Assembly (NCBI RefSeq): GCF_002368195.1
Contig: NZ_AP018178.1
Span: 9,580,205 to 9,644,204, forward strand
Direction: 5' to 3'
DNA: 64,000 nucleotides
From: Calothrix sp. NIES-2100
GTDB taxonomy: Bacteria > Cyanobacteriota > Cyanobacteriia > Cyanobacteriales > Nostocaceae
Shown: positions 26,331-36,612 of the stretch, piece by piece
How the letters are laid out: each line of letters opens with the position of its first letter
How positions within the stretch are numbered: the first letter of the stretch is position 1
Position numbers and translations under genes: made by a program
Notes under the pieces: generated by a model
Told to the model about the DNA's origin: nothing
Database searches by the model: none
The model's input: the letters and a program-made list of their open reading frames with translations, nothing else

Positions 26331-27074
26331 ATGAAAAATCAGAATTCAGTGGCTAAAATTCAACGTCTCCAAGAAGTTGTATGGACTACATTGTTAGGTG
26401 ATATTCCAGCGATCACTTTTGGTCCCCAGTTAAGAAATCTGGTATATCGGATGATGTTTGCCCAGCTAGATAGTCAAGTTTATATTCAAAATGGTGTAGA
26501 ATTTCTTGGCAGTAAATGTTTAGAAATCCGCAAAAATGTATATATCTTTAAAGGTGTGCGGATAGATGGGAGAGGAGAGAACAATAGAATTTACCTAGGT
26601 AATAAAGTAGCGATAGAGCGTAACGTTGATATCGGTTGTTTAGATCATACTTCCATATATATAGATGATGAAACATTCATTGGCCCTAACGTGTGTATTG
26701 CTGGGCCAGGAGACATCAAAATTGGTAAGTACTGTATGATTGCATCTCACACAGGAATATATGCTAATAATCATAATTTCGCAGAGCCAATAGAGCCAAT
26801 CCGCTATCAAGGGATTACGCGCAAAGGAATTGTGATTGAGGATGATTGTTGGCTAGGACATGGGGTAACTGTATTAGATGGTGTCACTATTGGTAAAGGT
26901 AGTGTCATTGGTGCAGGTGCAGTTGTCACAAAAGATATTCCTCCCTTCTCTGTTGCTGTGGGTATACCAGCAACAGTCGTCAAAAGCCGTATTCCCAAGA
27001 ATTTAGCGCCCGAAGACAGCCCCACTGAACTGCGTACAGTTAGGGACTTACAAGTAAAAAATATTTTATTGTGA
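26331..27074 (+). CDS. Hexapeptide-repeat (LbetaH) acyltransferase
   Basis: 247 residues with a left-handed parallel beta-helix of hexapeptide turns ([LIV]-G-x4) from about residue 45 to 225, for example IYLGNKVAIERNVDIG, TFIGPNVCIAGPG and DDCWLGHGVTVLDGVTIG. The NNHNF segment supplies the usual catalytic His of the maltose/colanic-acid acetyltransferase branch. The C-terminal VGIPATVVK is characteristic. It probably O-acetylates a surface sugar; the acceptor is unknown because no glycosyltransferase neighbours it. ATG start. Confidence 0.88.
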   Translation: MKNQNSVAKIQRLQEVVWTTLLGDIPAITFGPQLRNLVYRMMFAQLDSQVYIQNGVEFLGSKCLEIRKNVYIFKGVRIDGRGENNRIYLGNKVAIERNVDIGCLDHTSIYIDDETFIGPNVCIAGPGDIKIGKYCMIASHTGIYANNHNFAEPIEPIRYQGITRKGIVIEDDCWLGHGVTVLDGVTIGKGSVIGAGAVVTKDIPPFSVAVGIPATVVKSRIPKNLAPEDSPTELRTVRDLQVKNILL

Positions 27075-27538
27075 CTGTTGACTGTTGTTTATTTTTTGGA
27101 GATCTCTTAACTGAGACACTTTGTACACTGAAAATGCAAGCGATCGCACTGCAGTACAAAATACTGAGGCGGAGCTAATTTTTTGGGATTATGATCGACC
27201 GACGGCAGTTTATCAAAAAACAGCGATTTTTGCGTGTAAGCTACTCTGCATCTCCAGTGGGAAACCTATGGCGCTAGTATCCGTCACAAGATTGAGGTGA
27301 GATCAGGGAGATGAGGGAGATGGGGTAGATGAGGGAGATCAGAAAATAATTTCTCCCTTGTCCCCCTCATCCCCCTTGTCCCCTCATCCCCCTACTCTTG
27401 GGGAATTACTTCTCCATCCGCACCAGAGTCTGCCAAAAAAGGGGACGAGATTTGGGTAATATAAAGGAGCTATCATTTCTGCCGGGGCAGATACCGAAAG
27501 AGAAATTTGCTTTCTCATACCTTTTGGAGATATCTCTG
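27075..27538. other. Intergenic region with G-rich/C-rich fold-back repeat
   Basis: 460 bp ahead of psbI. It has a HIP1 site at about 27139. A block at 27297-27395 puts GGGAGATGAGGGAGATGGGG on the left opposite CCCCTCATCCCCCTTGTCCCC on the right, a fold-back repeat. No gene is seen. Confidence 0.55.
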
Positions 27539-27655
27539 ATGCTTACTTTAAAAATCGTTGTTTATGTTGTTGTTGCCTTCTTTGTGACTATCTTCGTGTT
27601 TGGATTTTTGTCAAATGATCCAGCTCGTAACCCCGGACGTCGGGATTTAGAGTAA
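27539..27655 (+). CDS. psbI: Photosystem II reaction centre protein I
   Basis: 38-residue single-span thylakoid protein that stabilises the photosystem II core next to D1/CP43. MLTLKIVVYVVVAFFVTIFV is the membrane helix, followed by FGFLSNDPARNPGRRDLE, the highly conserved stromal/lumenal tail of PsbI. The frame is open for 47 more codons upstream, but GGAG lies 12 bp ahead of the ATG at 27539 and the family length is 36-38 residues, which fixes the start. Monocistronic; the upstream spacer contains a fold-back repeat. Confidence 0.96.
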   Translation: MLTLKIVVYVVVAFFVTIFVFGFLSNDPARNPGRRDLE

Positions 27656-27873
27656 AAGCGCGATTGATCATCCGCGATCATCATGCCGGAAGGCGAAAAA
27701 CACCAGAAGTTATGGACACTGAGTTGCTTTAATTAGGGTGAGAAACTGTAACTAAATTTGGCAATTTATTGTCCTGATTCAACCCACTTGCTGCTGGCGG
27801 TAAAGTGGGAAGGCTAAAGGTGTAATCCTTCCGGCTACTTATTGGCTATTTGTTAGCTTGATTGTGCTGAAAT

Positions 27874-30405
27874 ATGCTTCATCCAGTTCTGCCACCTGCA
27901 ACGCCGCCCGTTACGGAAGCGATCCAACCTGCAAATTCTACTTCATCTGCTAGTGAAACTAAGTTTAATTCATTAATTGCAACAGATACTGGGACGCAGG
28001 AAAATCAAGAAACATCCCAGCAGCAACAAGCAACGCCGCAGCCGGCGACTGTAGAGAAAAAGCCAAAGTCTCTATCACTGAGCGATCGCATCAAGCTGAG
28101 TCGCAATCAATTAGTTTCTCCTCCTAGTCCCCCAACCACTTTCCCACCAGAATTTTCTCCCTTAATTGCTCCTAAAAGTGCCGCCTTGTTAGGGCAGCCA
28201 CTAGCTATTGCTTATCCTCAACAGAATGATAGTCTTAGCATCAATGCACCTGTCATAGTCGCAGACGCTACAAACAATCAGAACTTATTCCCAGTTGCAC
28301 AAGTTACCCAACCAACACAGCCAAGTAATACCCAAACCCAGCAACCAGCCACACCTAGCAATCAACAGCCATCTCAAGGCATTCAAAATATTATCGAATT
28401 TAAGTCTCGCAGTCCCACAACTGACTCGTCTACCCCATCATCGATCGAATTTCAGACCCCACAGCCACAAACTGCACCTCCAGGCAACAGCACAAATCAA
28501 CCGCAAAGTCAACCTTCTACAACTCCTCCTGGCAACACAGCGCCGGCTACACCAAGAACAGTAGAAGTAATTTCCGATCGCCAGGTGTATGACGACCAAC
28601 GCCGGATTGTCACCGCCGAAGGAAATGTAGTAGTGCGATTTGATGGGGCGGTAGTGGATGCCGATCGCCTGCAAATCAGTTTAGATAACTTGATCGCTGT
28701 CGGCGACGGCAACGTAGCATTAACACGGGGCGATCAGGTGTTGCGAGGACAACGTTTTACTTATAACTTTATTCAAGATAGTGGGCAACTAGAAAAAGGT
28801 AGGGGGGAAATTTACTTACCCACAGCAGAAAAAGATGTAGCTTTTTTACCCACAGATGTGACAGCAGGGGGAGTACCACAGCGTCCGGTAAGCGATCGCA
28901 TTCGCTCCAATCAGCCCCTTTCTGGTGTCAACAGTCCCGGCGGAATTGATGTGACAGTGGGAGGTAGAGCCGATGCAAGAAACATTGCCCAACCGAAATC
29001 TGGGGGGGTAGTCAACCGCCTACGCTTTGAAGCTGAACAGATTCAATTTTATCCCCGTGGTTGGCAAGCAAAAGATGTGAGTATCACTAACGACCCTTTT
29101 TCACCCCCAGAATTGGTGTTAAGGGCTGGTACCGTCACCCTTACACGAGAATCACCTTTAGTAGACCGAGTCAGGAGTCAGGGATCGCGGTTAGTGTTTG
29201 ACCAAAAATTGGCTATAGGTATTCCCCGAGAACAGCAGCAAATTGACCGTCGGGAGCGGGAAGTGACTCCGGCGATCGTTTCTCCGGGCTTTGATGGCGA
29301 TCTGCGGGGCGGCTTATATTTGGAACGTAGCTTTCAACCTGTGACTACAGACAAGACAACCTGGTCGATCACACCCCAGTTTTTCATCCAAAAAGCCGTG
29401 GAACAAGGTACTAGTGATGTTCCTGGGCTGTTTGGCATTAGAAGCAGGCTGAATGTGAATTTGAATCCCAAGTCTGTGATTGAAGGTAACGGCGAGTTAA
29501 CCAGCTTGGATTTAAGTGAAGTTGAAAACAACCTGCGGGCTAGCTTGCGCCTGCGGCAGACATTAGGCGACCAAAATCCCCATTTATTGAATCTAGAATA
29601 CAGCTATCGCGATCGCCTCTACAACGGTACACTTGGCTATCAAACCGTGCAAAGTAGTCTGGGTGGTGTAGTCATCTCGCCAATAATTCCCCTAGGTAAC
29701 AGCGGTGTGAACCTCAGCTATCAAGCAGGTGCGCAGTATATTAATGCCAATACCGATCGCCTTGACCTTCTAGAACCAAATAGAGACAATGATCGCATTT
29801 CCTTGGGTCGCCTCCAAGGTAGTGCGGCTCTCAGCGGTGGTTTATTGTTATGGCAGGGACAACCCTTAGCACCTACGGCTACTGAGGGATTACGATACAC
29901 ACCAAACCCAGTAGTACCCTACTTGCAAGCGATCGCTGGTCTTACAGGTACTACTAGTTATTACACCAATGGTGATAACCAAAGTACCCTCATAGGGACG
30001 ATTGGCTTACAAGGGCAAATTGGTCATTTTTCTCGACCTTATTTAGACTATACCGCCTTTAATCTCAGTTATTCCCAAGGTCTCAACAGCGGACTATCAC
30101 CCTTCTTATTCGATCGCGCGGTTGACACCAAAGTACTGAGTGCTGGAATTACACAGCAAATCTATGGCCCATTTCGCCTAGGCTTTCAAACATCTGTCAA
30201 CTTAGATACAGGTAGAGAAAGTAGCACCGACTATATTTTGGAATATAGCCGCCGCACCTATGGACTGACCTTACGTTACAATCCAGTACTACAATTAGGC
30301 GGCATTAGCTTCCGAATCAGTGACTTTAACTGGGGTGGCGGTACCGATCCCTTTTCCGGCGAACAAGTTAAGCCAGTTGTCGGCGGTGTGAGACAGGAGC
30401 CTTGA
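27874..30405 (+). CDS. DUF3769 / LptD-like outer-membrane protein
   Basis: 843 residues. Residues 1-230 are low-complexity, Gln/Thr/Pro-rich. About 232-320 is an OstA/LptA-type beta-jellyroll (VEVISDRQVYDDQRR, IVTAEGNVVVRFDGAVVDAD). From about 450 on, an alternating hydrophobic pattern typical of an outer-membrane barrel ends in SFRISDFNWGG. DUF3769 proteins are the cyanobacterial counterparts of LptD, the lipopolysaccharide transporter of the outer membrane. A classic N-terminal signal peptide is not obvious at this start, so the true start may be different. It stands alone after psbI. Confidence 0.85.
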   Translation: MLHPVLPPATPPVTEAIQPANSTSSASETKFNSLIATDTGTQENQETSQQQQATPQPATVEKKPKSLSLSDRIKLSRNQLVSPPSPPTTFPPEFSPLIAPKSAALLGQPLAIAYPQQNDSLSINAPVIVADATNNQNLFPVAQVTQPTQPSNTQTQQPATPSNQQPSQGIQNIIEFKSRSPTTDSSTPSSIEFQTPQPQTAPPGNSTNQPQSQPSTTPPGNTAPATPRTVEVISDRQVYDDQRRIVTAEGNVVVRFDGAVVDADRLQISLDNLIAVGDGNVALTRGDQVLRGQRFTYNFIQDSGQLEKGRGEIYLPTAEKDVAFLPTDVTAGGVPQRPVSDRIRSNQPLSGVNSPGGIDVTVGGRADARNIAQPKSGGVVNRLRFEAEQIQFYPRGWQAKDVSITNDPFSPPELVLRAGTVTLTRESPLVDRVRSQGSRLVFDQKLAIGIPREQQQIDRREREVTPAIVSPGFDGDLRGGLYLERSFQPVTTDKTTWSITPQFFIQKAVEQGTSDVPGLFGIRSRLNVNLNPKSVIEGNGELTSLDLSEVENNLRASLRLRQTLGDQNPHLLNLEYSYRDRLYNGTLGYQTVQSSLGGVVISPIIPLGNSGVNLSYQAGAQYINANTDRLDLLEPNRDNDRISLGRLQGSAALSGGLLLWQGQPLAPTATEGLRYTPNPVVPYLQAIAGLTGTTSYYTNGDNQSTLIGTIGLQGQIGHFSRPYLDYTAFNLSYSQGLNSGLSPFLFDRAVDTKVLSAGITQQIYGPFRLGFQTSVNLDTGRESSTDYILEYSRRTYGLTLRYNPVLQLGGISFRISDFNWGGGTDPFSGEQVKPVVGGVRQEP

Positions 30406-30453
30406 TCGGAAATCGGGGAGCAAAGGAGCAGGGGGGACAAGGAGGACTGTTGA

Positions 30454-31965
30454 CTATTGACTACTAGAAATTCCTGTGGTTAAAGGCAAAATTATTGTAA
30501 ATCTCGTACCTACTCCTACTTGACTGGTAAAGGTAATTTGACCATTGTGAGCTTCGACACACCTTTTAACAATAACTAAACCCAGTCCGTTACCCTGAAT
30601 TAAGTGTGCATTTGCGGCTCGATAGAATGATTCAAATAGACGACTTTGGTCTACTTCTGGAATACCAATTCCTTGATCCTGAATTATAAAAGTTATTACT
30701 CTCTCAACCAAATTGCATCTTAGATCAAATTGAATTGTTCCGCCTGCGGGAGAATATTTAACTGCATTTGAAAGGAGATTTCCTAACATGTAATGTAAGA
30801 GGTGTTCATCCATCCAAGCTTCTGTTATCTCACAGTTAGAGGTAAATATAAATTCATGCAAGTTACTGCCAATTAAAGAAAATTCTGCAATGAGTTCTCG
30901 ACAGAATTCATCCAGGTTGATGGGAGTAGGGTTAAACCTAAGTTTTCCCGCTTCAGAGCGACCCATAAATAGTACATCGTCCATCAAGTGCTTCATGTTT
31001 TGCACAGCACTTTTAATTCGCCTGATGTATGTTGTTTTTTTTGCTTCTGATAAGTTATCTCCCTGAATTTCAATTAATTCAATTGCAGTTTGAATCACAG
31101 TTAGGGGATTACGAAATTCATGAGAAACTGTAGAGATAAATAGAGATTTGAGACTGTTAAGTTCTTGCTCTTTTTCCAAAGCTTGCTTGAGCAACTCTGT
31201 TTGACGCTTTTCGCTCATATCCCAGAAAACAACTACCACGCCATTGACTTGATTTGGTCGTCGCATTAGTGGTGAAGCACTATCGCCAATTGGTATTCTT
31301 CTACCATTTTTGTCAATTAGAGAGATGTAATCGCCTAAATAAACCACATTATGCTCTTGCAGCACTTTTGTGACAGGATTTTCTATCGGAGTATCTGTAA
31401 CTTCATCAACAAGATTAAAAATCCTGGATACTTCAGTTCCTAATGCTTCTTCTCTTTGCCAACCAGTTAAAGCTTCAGATGCCGGGTTCATAAATGTCAC
31501 CATTCCCTGTTCGTCTGTGGCAATCACAGCATCGCTCATCGAGTTTAATATGGTTGCTAACTGATCTCGATTTTCCCGTAGCTCGCATTCTAAGCGATAT
31601 TTTAACAGCGCTATTTCTATGGCTATTTGTAAATCTTTAATCGTAAAAGGTTTAACAATATATCCAAAAGGTTGAGTAATTTTTGCCCTTTCTAAAGTTT
31701 GATTATCGCTGTATGCAGTGAGAAAAATTACTGGAATATCTAGTTGCTCATGAATATAACTAGCAGCAGTAATGCCATCTATCTCTCCTTTGAGGATAAT
31801 ATCCATCAAAACTATTTCAGGTTTAGTTTCCAATGCTTTAGCAATGGCAACTTTTCCGGAAGAAGCTATACCCGTCACAACATAACCTAGTTGATTGAGT
31901 TGGCTAGCAATAGTTCTGGCCACAATCACTTCATCTTCTACAACTAAAATCCTCGCTTGAACCAT
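30454..31965 (-). CDS. Response regulator-PAS-histidine kinase
   Basis: 503-residue hybrid. The N-terminal receiver has D55 in VLMDIILKG and K105 in IVKPF. A PAS domain spans about 132-250 (NSMSDAVIATDEQG, PASEALTGW). The histidine kinase has H282 in STVSHEFRNPL, N-box LGNLLSNAVKYSP, G1 DQGIGIPE and G2 GNGLGLVIV, all intact. The gene begins 7 bp after the stop codon of the preceding larger kinase, so the pair is one transcript and this protein is the likely phosphate acceptor of its partner. No DNA-binding output domain. Confidence 0.93.
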   Translation of the reverse strand: MVQARILVVEDEVIVARTIASQLNQLGYVVTGIASSGKVAIAKALETKPEIVLMDIILKGEIDGITAASYIHEQLDIPVIFLTAYSDNQTLERAKITQPFGYIVKPFTIKDLQIAIEIALLKYRLECELRENRDQLATILNSMSDAVIATDEQGMVTFMNPASEALTGWQREEALGTEVSRIFNLVDEVTDTPIENPVTKVLQEHNVVYLGDYISLIDKNGRRIPIGDSASPLMRRPNQVNGVVVVFWDMSEKRQTELLKQALEKEQELNSLKSLFISTVSHEFRNPLTVIQTAIELIEIQGDNLSEAKKTTYIRRIKSAVQNMKHLMDDVLFMGRSEAGKLRFNPTPINLDEFCRELIAEFSLIGSNLHEFIFTSNCEITEAWMDEHLLHYMLGNLLSNAVKYSPAGGTIQFDLRCNLVERVITFIIQDQGIGIPEVDQSRLFESFYRAANAHLIQGNGLGLVIVKRCVEAHNGQITFTSQVGVGTRFTIILPLTTGISSSQ

Positions 31966-31972
31966 TTGGCGC

Positions 31973-34777
31973 TTACTGCTGTAAAGTTAACTGGGGAAAT
32001 CTGATTCTAAATAGTGTTTCGGGAGCCTTTTCTAAAGTAATAGTTCCTTCTAATTGTTCAGTAACTAAATCATAAACTAATGAAAGACCTAATGAATTAG
32101 TATTTCTCCAATTAAAATCATTTGCAAATCCAATACCATTATCTTGGATAGTAATTTCAATACTATCACCAAGATTGCATAATCTAATAACTATCTTGCC
32201 TAAGGTTGAGTTAGGAAAAGCATGTTTCAGGGCATTTGTTATTAATTCGTTGATAATTAATCCACAGGCAATCGCTGCGTCAACATTCAAATAGACAGAA
32301 TCTATATAAGTTTCTAGAGCAATCTCAGCAGGTGATACTTGATAAGAAATTAATAAACTGGTTGCTAAGTTCTGGATATAGTCAGCAACATCCAATTGTC
32401 CAATATTAGGGGCAGTATATAAGTTTTTGTGAATTAATGAGATGGAATCGATGCGATTTTGACTATCTCTCAAAACTTTGATGACTTCAGGATCGCTGAT
32501 GGTTTGAGACTGGAGTTGTAGTAGGCTGGAGACAATTTGCAAGTTATTTTTAACTCGATGATGAATCTCTTTTAACAAAACTTCTTTTTCTGCTAATGCA
32601 CTTCTTAACTCAACCTCTGCTTTTTGTCGTTGGGCAATTTCCGTTTGGGCTTGCTGAAGGATGGTAGATTGTTGAATAGCGATCGCTATAGGTACTGATA
32701 GTTGATCTAGTAAATCTAACTGATGCTCTTCCCACTCGCGAATATGAGAACATTGGTGTGCAATTAATAAACCCCACAGATAAGGTTGAGAATTTTCTCC
32801 ATTTACTTCTAGAAGAATGGGTACTACTAAATTAGCTTTGACTTCAAACTGTTCTAACAGCTGAATATGGCATTGGGATAATCCAGCTGCGTAAATGTTA
32901 GCGATCGCTCTTTTACTTCCTTGATAATACTCCTTACCTGCACCTGTTTGAAAACAAGTATCTTCTACTTTTGCGCCTATAGAAGCAGTCCAGCCATTAG
33001 CCACTGATTCAGCCACCACTGTCCCACTCATATCACCAGCAAAGCGAAAAACTACCACTCGATCAACCTGAAGTAAATCTCGTACTTCTCTCACCGTAGC
33101 ATCAAGAATATCTTGGAGATTTAAAGATTGACGAATTCGCCCAGCAACGGTTCGCATCAATTGCTCCCGTTCAACTTGAGTTTTTAAAGCTCGTTCAATT
33201 TGTTTACGTTCTGTAATATTTTGACCAATACCGATAATTTGTCCATTTGCTAGGTTAATATTAGTCCAAGAAGTATCAATAACAAGACCTGATTTAGTTT
33301 GCGTTCTAAAGTCACCCCAAATTCGTTGTGCAGACTGAATAAAATTAATTACATGCTGACGATCTTCAGCTTGAGGATATAAAACATCTAGAATATCTTG
33401 ATTTTGGAAATCTTGTAAATTCCAACCTAAAATACTTTCCCACTCTTGGTTTACCCATTGGAGTTGACCTTTGACATTTATCAGGGCAATCATCAACGGA
33501 ATATTCGCAAAAATATTGCGGAGAAAGTCATTTTGTGCTTTGAGACTTGCTTCTACATTTTTGCGATCGGTGATGTCATACAAAACTTTTAAAATAGCAG
33601 CTTCTCCGTTAAATGTTAAAAACTGAAATGAAGCAATTGCCCAAAAAGAAGTGCCATTTGTTCTTTTTAATTGGATTTCATAGTTATTAACATAGCCTTG
33701 TTGAGTAAGCTTTTCTAAAATTATGTGTCGCTCATGGGGGTTTTGGTAAAACTCTGAACTTATTTGCCAGTTAACTAAATCATCTGGAAATAACAGAACG
33801 GTTTGGAGAAACTCTTGGTTAGCATATAAAATCAGCCCATCAGACAGACGAGAAATTACTATAGGAATCGGAATTGCTTGAAAAATTGTGCGTAATTTGG
33901 CTTCGTTTTCTTGCAGCGCTTGTTCTATACGTTTGCGATGTGTAATATCTCTGACATCCGCTAAACAAGCTTTGTAGCCTGCATATTCTATTGTGTTGGC
34001 TATAATTTCTACATCAATAATGTGTCCATCTTTGCGGCGGTGTCGCCATTGGTTAGAGCGGTTTATCTCACTCTCTTCCTGGCATAAATTTGCTAGTAAA
34101 ATAGGTGGATTTTCGGGAATAATAATATCAGTCAAGCTCATTTGCAAAAATTCTTCCCGAGAGTAGCCATAGTGAATAACAGCAGCGTTATTTACATTTA
34201 AAAATTGTAGATTTTGGCAATCAAACACCCACATGGGATTGGGATGATTCAGAAATAGGAGATTAAAACTGCTTTGGCTATCATTAATAATTTTTTCTTG
34301 ATGTAAATCTAAACATCTAATTACTTGCTGTGCTAATCTTTGTAAGATTCTTTGCTTTTTAACACAGAAATCGCGAGGAGTAGAATCAACTACACAAAGA
34401 CTACCGATAGCGCAGCCCTTACCAGCAATTAGCGGAACTCCTGCATAGCTGCGACAATAAGGTTGGGAAATCACCAGAGGATTTGTAGCAAATCGCTCAT
34501 CTTCTAAGGTATCTGGGATGATTAATATTTCACTTTCCAGAATTGTGTAAGCACCAAAAGAAACGCTGCGAGGAATTTCTGATTGATTGATTCCCACCTT
34601 AGACTTGAACCATTCTCGCTCAGCATCGACTAGACTAATCAGTGCAATTGGTGCATCACAAACATCAGCAGCTAACTGAGCAAGCTCATCAAAAATCTCT
34701 GTTGGTGGTGTATCTAAAATTTGATATTGATGTAGTAATTCCAGTCGTTGGCTTTCATTTTTAGGTAATCGTATCAC
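31973..34777 (-). CDS. Multi-sensor histidine kinase (GAF-PAS-PAS-PAS-GAF-HisKA_2)
   Basis: 934 residues. An N-terminal GAF domain (QILDTPPTEIFDELAQLA) is followed by three PAS/PAC units at about 170-520 (LFLNHPNPMWVFD, FQAIPIPIVISRL, FANIPLMIALINV). A second GAF at about 545-700 resembles phytochrome-type GAFs but ends with CHIQLLEQFEVKANLVVPIL; I see a Cys there but do not claim a bilin. The kinase core is HisKA_2 type, with EIHHRVKNNLQIVSSLLQLQ and an intact IQDNGIGF box. The GTG start has no strong ribosome site. Soluble. It is transcribed with the downstream response regulator. Confidence 0.9.
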   Translation of the reverse strand: MIRLPKNESQRLELLHQYQILDTPPTEIFDELAQLAADVCDAPIALISLVDAEREWFKSKVGINQSEIPRSVSFGAYTILESEILIIPDTLEDERFATNPLVISQPYCRSYAGVPLIAGKGCAIGSLCVVDSTPRDFCVKKQRILQRLAQQVIRCLDLHQEKIINDSQSSFNLLFLNHPNPMWVFDCQNLQFLNVNNAAVIHYGYSREEFLQMSLTDIIIPENPPILLANLCQEESEINRSNQWRHRRKDGHIIDVEIIANTIEYAGYKACLADVRDITHRKRIEQALQENEAKLRTIFQAIPIPIVISRLSDGLILYANQEFLQTVLLFPDDLVNWQISSEFYQNPHERHIILEKLTQQGYVNNYEIQLKRTNGTSFWAIASFQFLTFNGEAAILKVLYDITDRKNVEASLKAQNDFLRNIFANIPLMIALINVKGQLQWVNQEWESILGWNLQDFQNQDILDVLYPQAEDRQHVINFIQSAQRIWGDFRTQTKSGLVIDTSWTNINLANGQIIGIGQNITERKQIERALKTQVEREQLMRTVAGRIRQSLNLQDILDATVREVRDLLQVDRVVVFRFAGDMSGTVVAESVANGWTASIGAKVEDTCFQTGAGKEYYQGSKRAIANIYAAGLSQCHIQLLEQFEVKANLVVPILLEVNGENSQPYLWGLLIAHQCSHIREWEEHQLDLLDQLSVPIAIAIQQSTILQQAQTEIAQRQKAEVELRSALAEKEVLLKEIHHRVKNNLQIVSSLLQLQSQTISDPEVIKVLRDSQNRIDSISLIHKNLYTAPNIGQLDVADYIQNLATSLLISYQVSPAEIALETYIDSVYLNVDAAIACGLIINELITNALKHAFPNSTLGKIVIRLCNLGDSIEITIQDNGIGFANDFNWRNTNSLGLSLVYDLVTEQLEGTITLEKAPETLFRIRFPQLTLQQ

Positions 34778-34877
34778 TGCTTGGATGACAAAATTTAATT
34801 ATTAAGTAAGTAGTTAAATTGAGATATGTTACAAAATGTAAATATAATTAAAGCCCTGATTTTTGAATTAACGCTGC

Positions 34878-34918
34878 TTTCAGATCCCCGACTTCTCAAA
34901 GAAGTCGGGGATCTGAAA
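34878..34918. terminator. Perfect palindromic repeat (ATCCCCGACTTCT type)
   Basis: TTTCAGATCCCCGACTTCT and its exact complement flank a 3-base CAA loop. It lies between the SagB-type gene and the kinase operon and would serve as a hairpin terminator for the former. A second copy with a different loop is at 40947-40979, so it is a dispersed repeat as well. Confidence 0.65.
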
Positions 34919-34926
34919 CTTTAATT

Positions 34927-36483
34927 CTATCTTGGTCGTCCCAAAGTCGTAATGTAGAGAACTGCTTCATCTGTAGGAATACCGAGAACCTCATTTACCT
35001 GATCGTCAAAAAAGCCACCAATCCCACTAACGCCTAAATTAAGTTGAATTGCTGCTAAATTAAGCTTTTGTCCTAGATGTCCGGCATCCATGTGTAAATA
35101 CCGATAAACGCGATCGCCATACTGTGCGATCGCCGATTTTAAATCAGATGTATGAAATATTACAGCTGATGCATCTCGCCCTAAATCTTGCCCCAAGCAG
35201 AGAAAATGTAATTCTCGCCGGAAATTTTTAAAGCGAATTTGTCGCAATTCTTGGGCTTTAGGTGCGTAATAGTAACAACCAGCTTCTAATCCTTTGACAC
35301 CGCAAACAGCAATAAATGTTTCGATCAAATTTAGATCAAAGTAGTCTGGAGAACGATCTAAATTTTGGTAAATGTAATTTTCGGGTTGGTATGTGAAATC
35401 AAGTAAAGCTTTGAGTTCATCTAAGGTCAAATCGTCACCACTATAAGCGCGGGTAGAACGGCGCTTGTGCATGGTATTTTCCAAATCTGTGAGATTTTCT
35501 CCCCAATTGATGGGTGTTGTCGCTGTGGGAATTTTCAGACAGAAAGGGAAGTTATATTTATCCTCTAAGGATTTTTCTTGTTTGACTTCTGGTAAATTGA
35601 GTTTGCCAGTTGTACCAGATTGGATTTGCGTGTGACGATGAAAATAATTTAGCAGTTCGCCATCGGGGATAATTGGGTAATCAGTTTCGGTAGCAGAAGG
35701 CAAAGCAGTTCGTCCTACTGGTAAATTTTGTTTGATATCTAACAAGTCTGCCAGAGGTAAAACTGCGATCGCACCTTCTTGTTGCGGTTCGATATAAAGT
35801 AGATCGTTAACAGCCTCATCAACAAAACCACCGATTAAGTGGGGACGATAATCATTCATCGCCGCCGCTAACTCGATATTACCCAACAGGTGTCCTGTAT
35901 CCAAAAAAATCCGCCGATAAGCCCGGTCTTCATATCGCCAAGCCGAACGATAGAATACCGCAGTAATCACAATCGCCAGTTGAGTACTCTCAAGGGATGG
36001 ATGCCAAAAACAAGCAGCTTGTAATCTTTGCCACACATCATTTTCCCAATACTGCATCAGGGAATGAGTCCGACCTTGGTAATTATATAGCCCAGCTGGT
36101 AGCAACTCGGTTCCTCGAGAAACCACATAAACCTCAGCCGGGTACAACCCCCCAGCACTAGGGGCAGATCGTAAATATACCCCACTGCCCATAGAAGGCA
36201 TTCTCGCCGTTAGCCCATAACTACAAAACAATAGTCGTGAAAGTCTTTGCCACCATTTAGCATCTGCACTGTCAGTAGCAGTCTGGGAATTTGCTTGTAG
36301 GTAGGGTCTAAGATCGAAAGCAGAGCCAATTCTGTACTCTTTGAAAGGTACGGGTTGCTTAGCCCAATCTAACCTCTGAGTTTTCGAGGCCAGCGTCTGG
36401 GGATCATATTTAGTGCGTTCGTGGTAGTGCTGAGCAATAGATTGGTGTAGTTCGGGCATAGTACTTTCAATAGCATTGGGCAT
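34927..36483 (-). CDS. SagB/ThcOx-type nitroreductase-family oxidoreductase
   Basis: 518 residues with two nitroreductase-like halves. The N-terminal half (SIAQHYHERTKYDP, RSAPSAGGLYPAEVY) has the signature of SagB-type dehydrogenases, flavoenzymes that oxidise azolines in some peptide natural products. The second half begins at about residue 345 (HKRRSTRAYSGDDL). No cyclodehydratase, precursor peptide or transporter is nearby, so it is an orphan and its substrate is unknown. The ATG at 36483 directly abuts AAGG; the ATG eight codons later (MPELHQS) is a likely alternative start. Confidence 0.88.
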   Translation of the reverse strand: MPNAIESTMPELHQSIAQHYHERTKYDPQTLASKTQRLDWAKQPVPFKEYRIGSAFDLRPYLQANSQTATDSADAKWWQRLSRLLFCSYGLTARMPSMGSGVYLRSAPSAGGLYPAEVYVVSRGTELLPAGLYNYQGRTHSLMQYWENDVWQRLQAACFWHPSLESTQLAIVITAVFYRSAWRYEDRAYRRIFLDTGHLLGNIELAAAMNDYRPHLIGGFVDEAVNDLLYIEPQQEGAIAVLPLADLLDIKQNLPVGRTALPSATETDYPIIPDGELLNYFHRHTQIQSGTTGKLNLPEVKQEKSLEDKYNFPFCLKIPTATTPINWGENLTDLENTMHKRRSTRAYSGDDLTLDELKALLDFTYQPENYIYQNLDRSPDYFDLNLIETFIAVCGVKGLEAGCYYYAPKAQELRQIRFKNFRRELHFLCLGQDLGRDASAVIFHTSDLKSAIAQYGDRVYRYLHMDAGHLGQKLNLAAIQLNLGVSGIGGFFDDQVNEVLGIPTDEAVLYITTLGRPR

Positions 36484-36612
36484 CCTTATTTTGATCTTGA
36501 CATTCCTGTGGCTGATTATTTCGTGTTAATTGGTACAATCTTGGCGATCGCAATAAGAGACTGAGTCACGATAAAGATTTGCATCCCAAACTGATACCAG
36601 TTCAGTTATATC

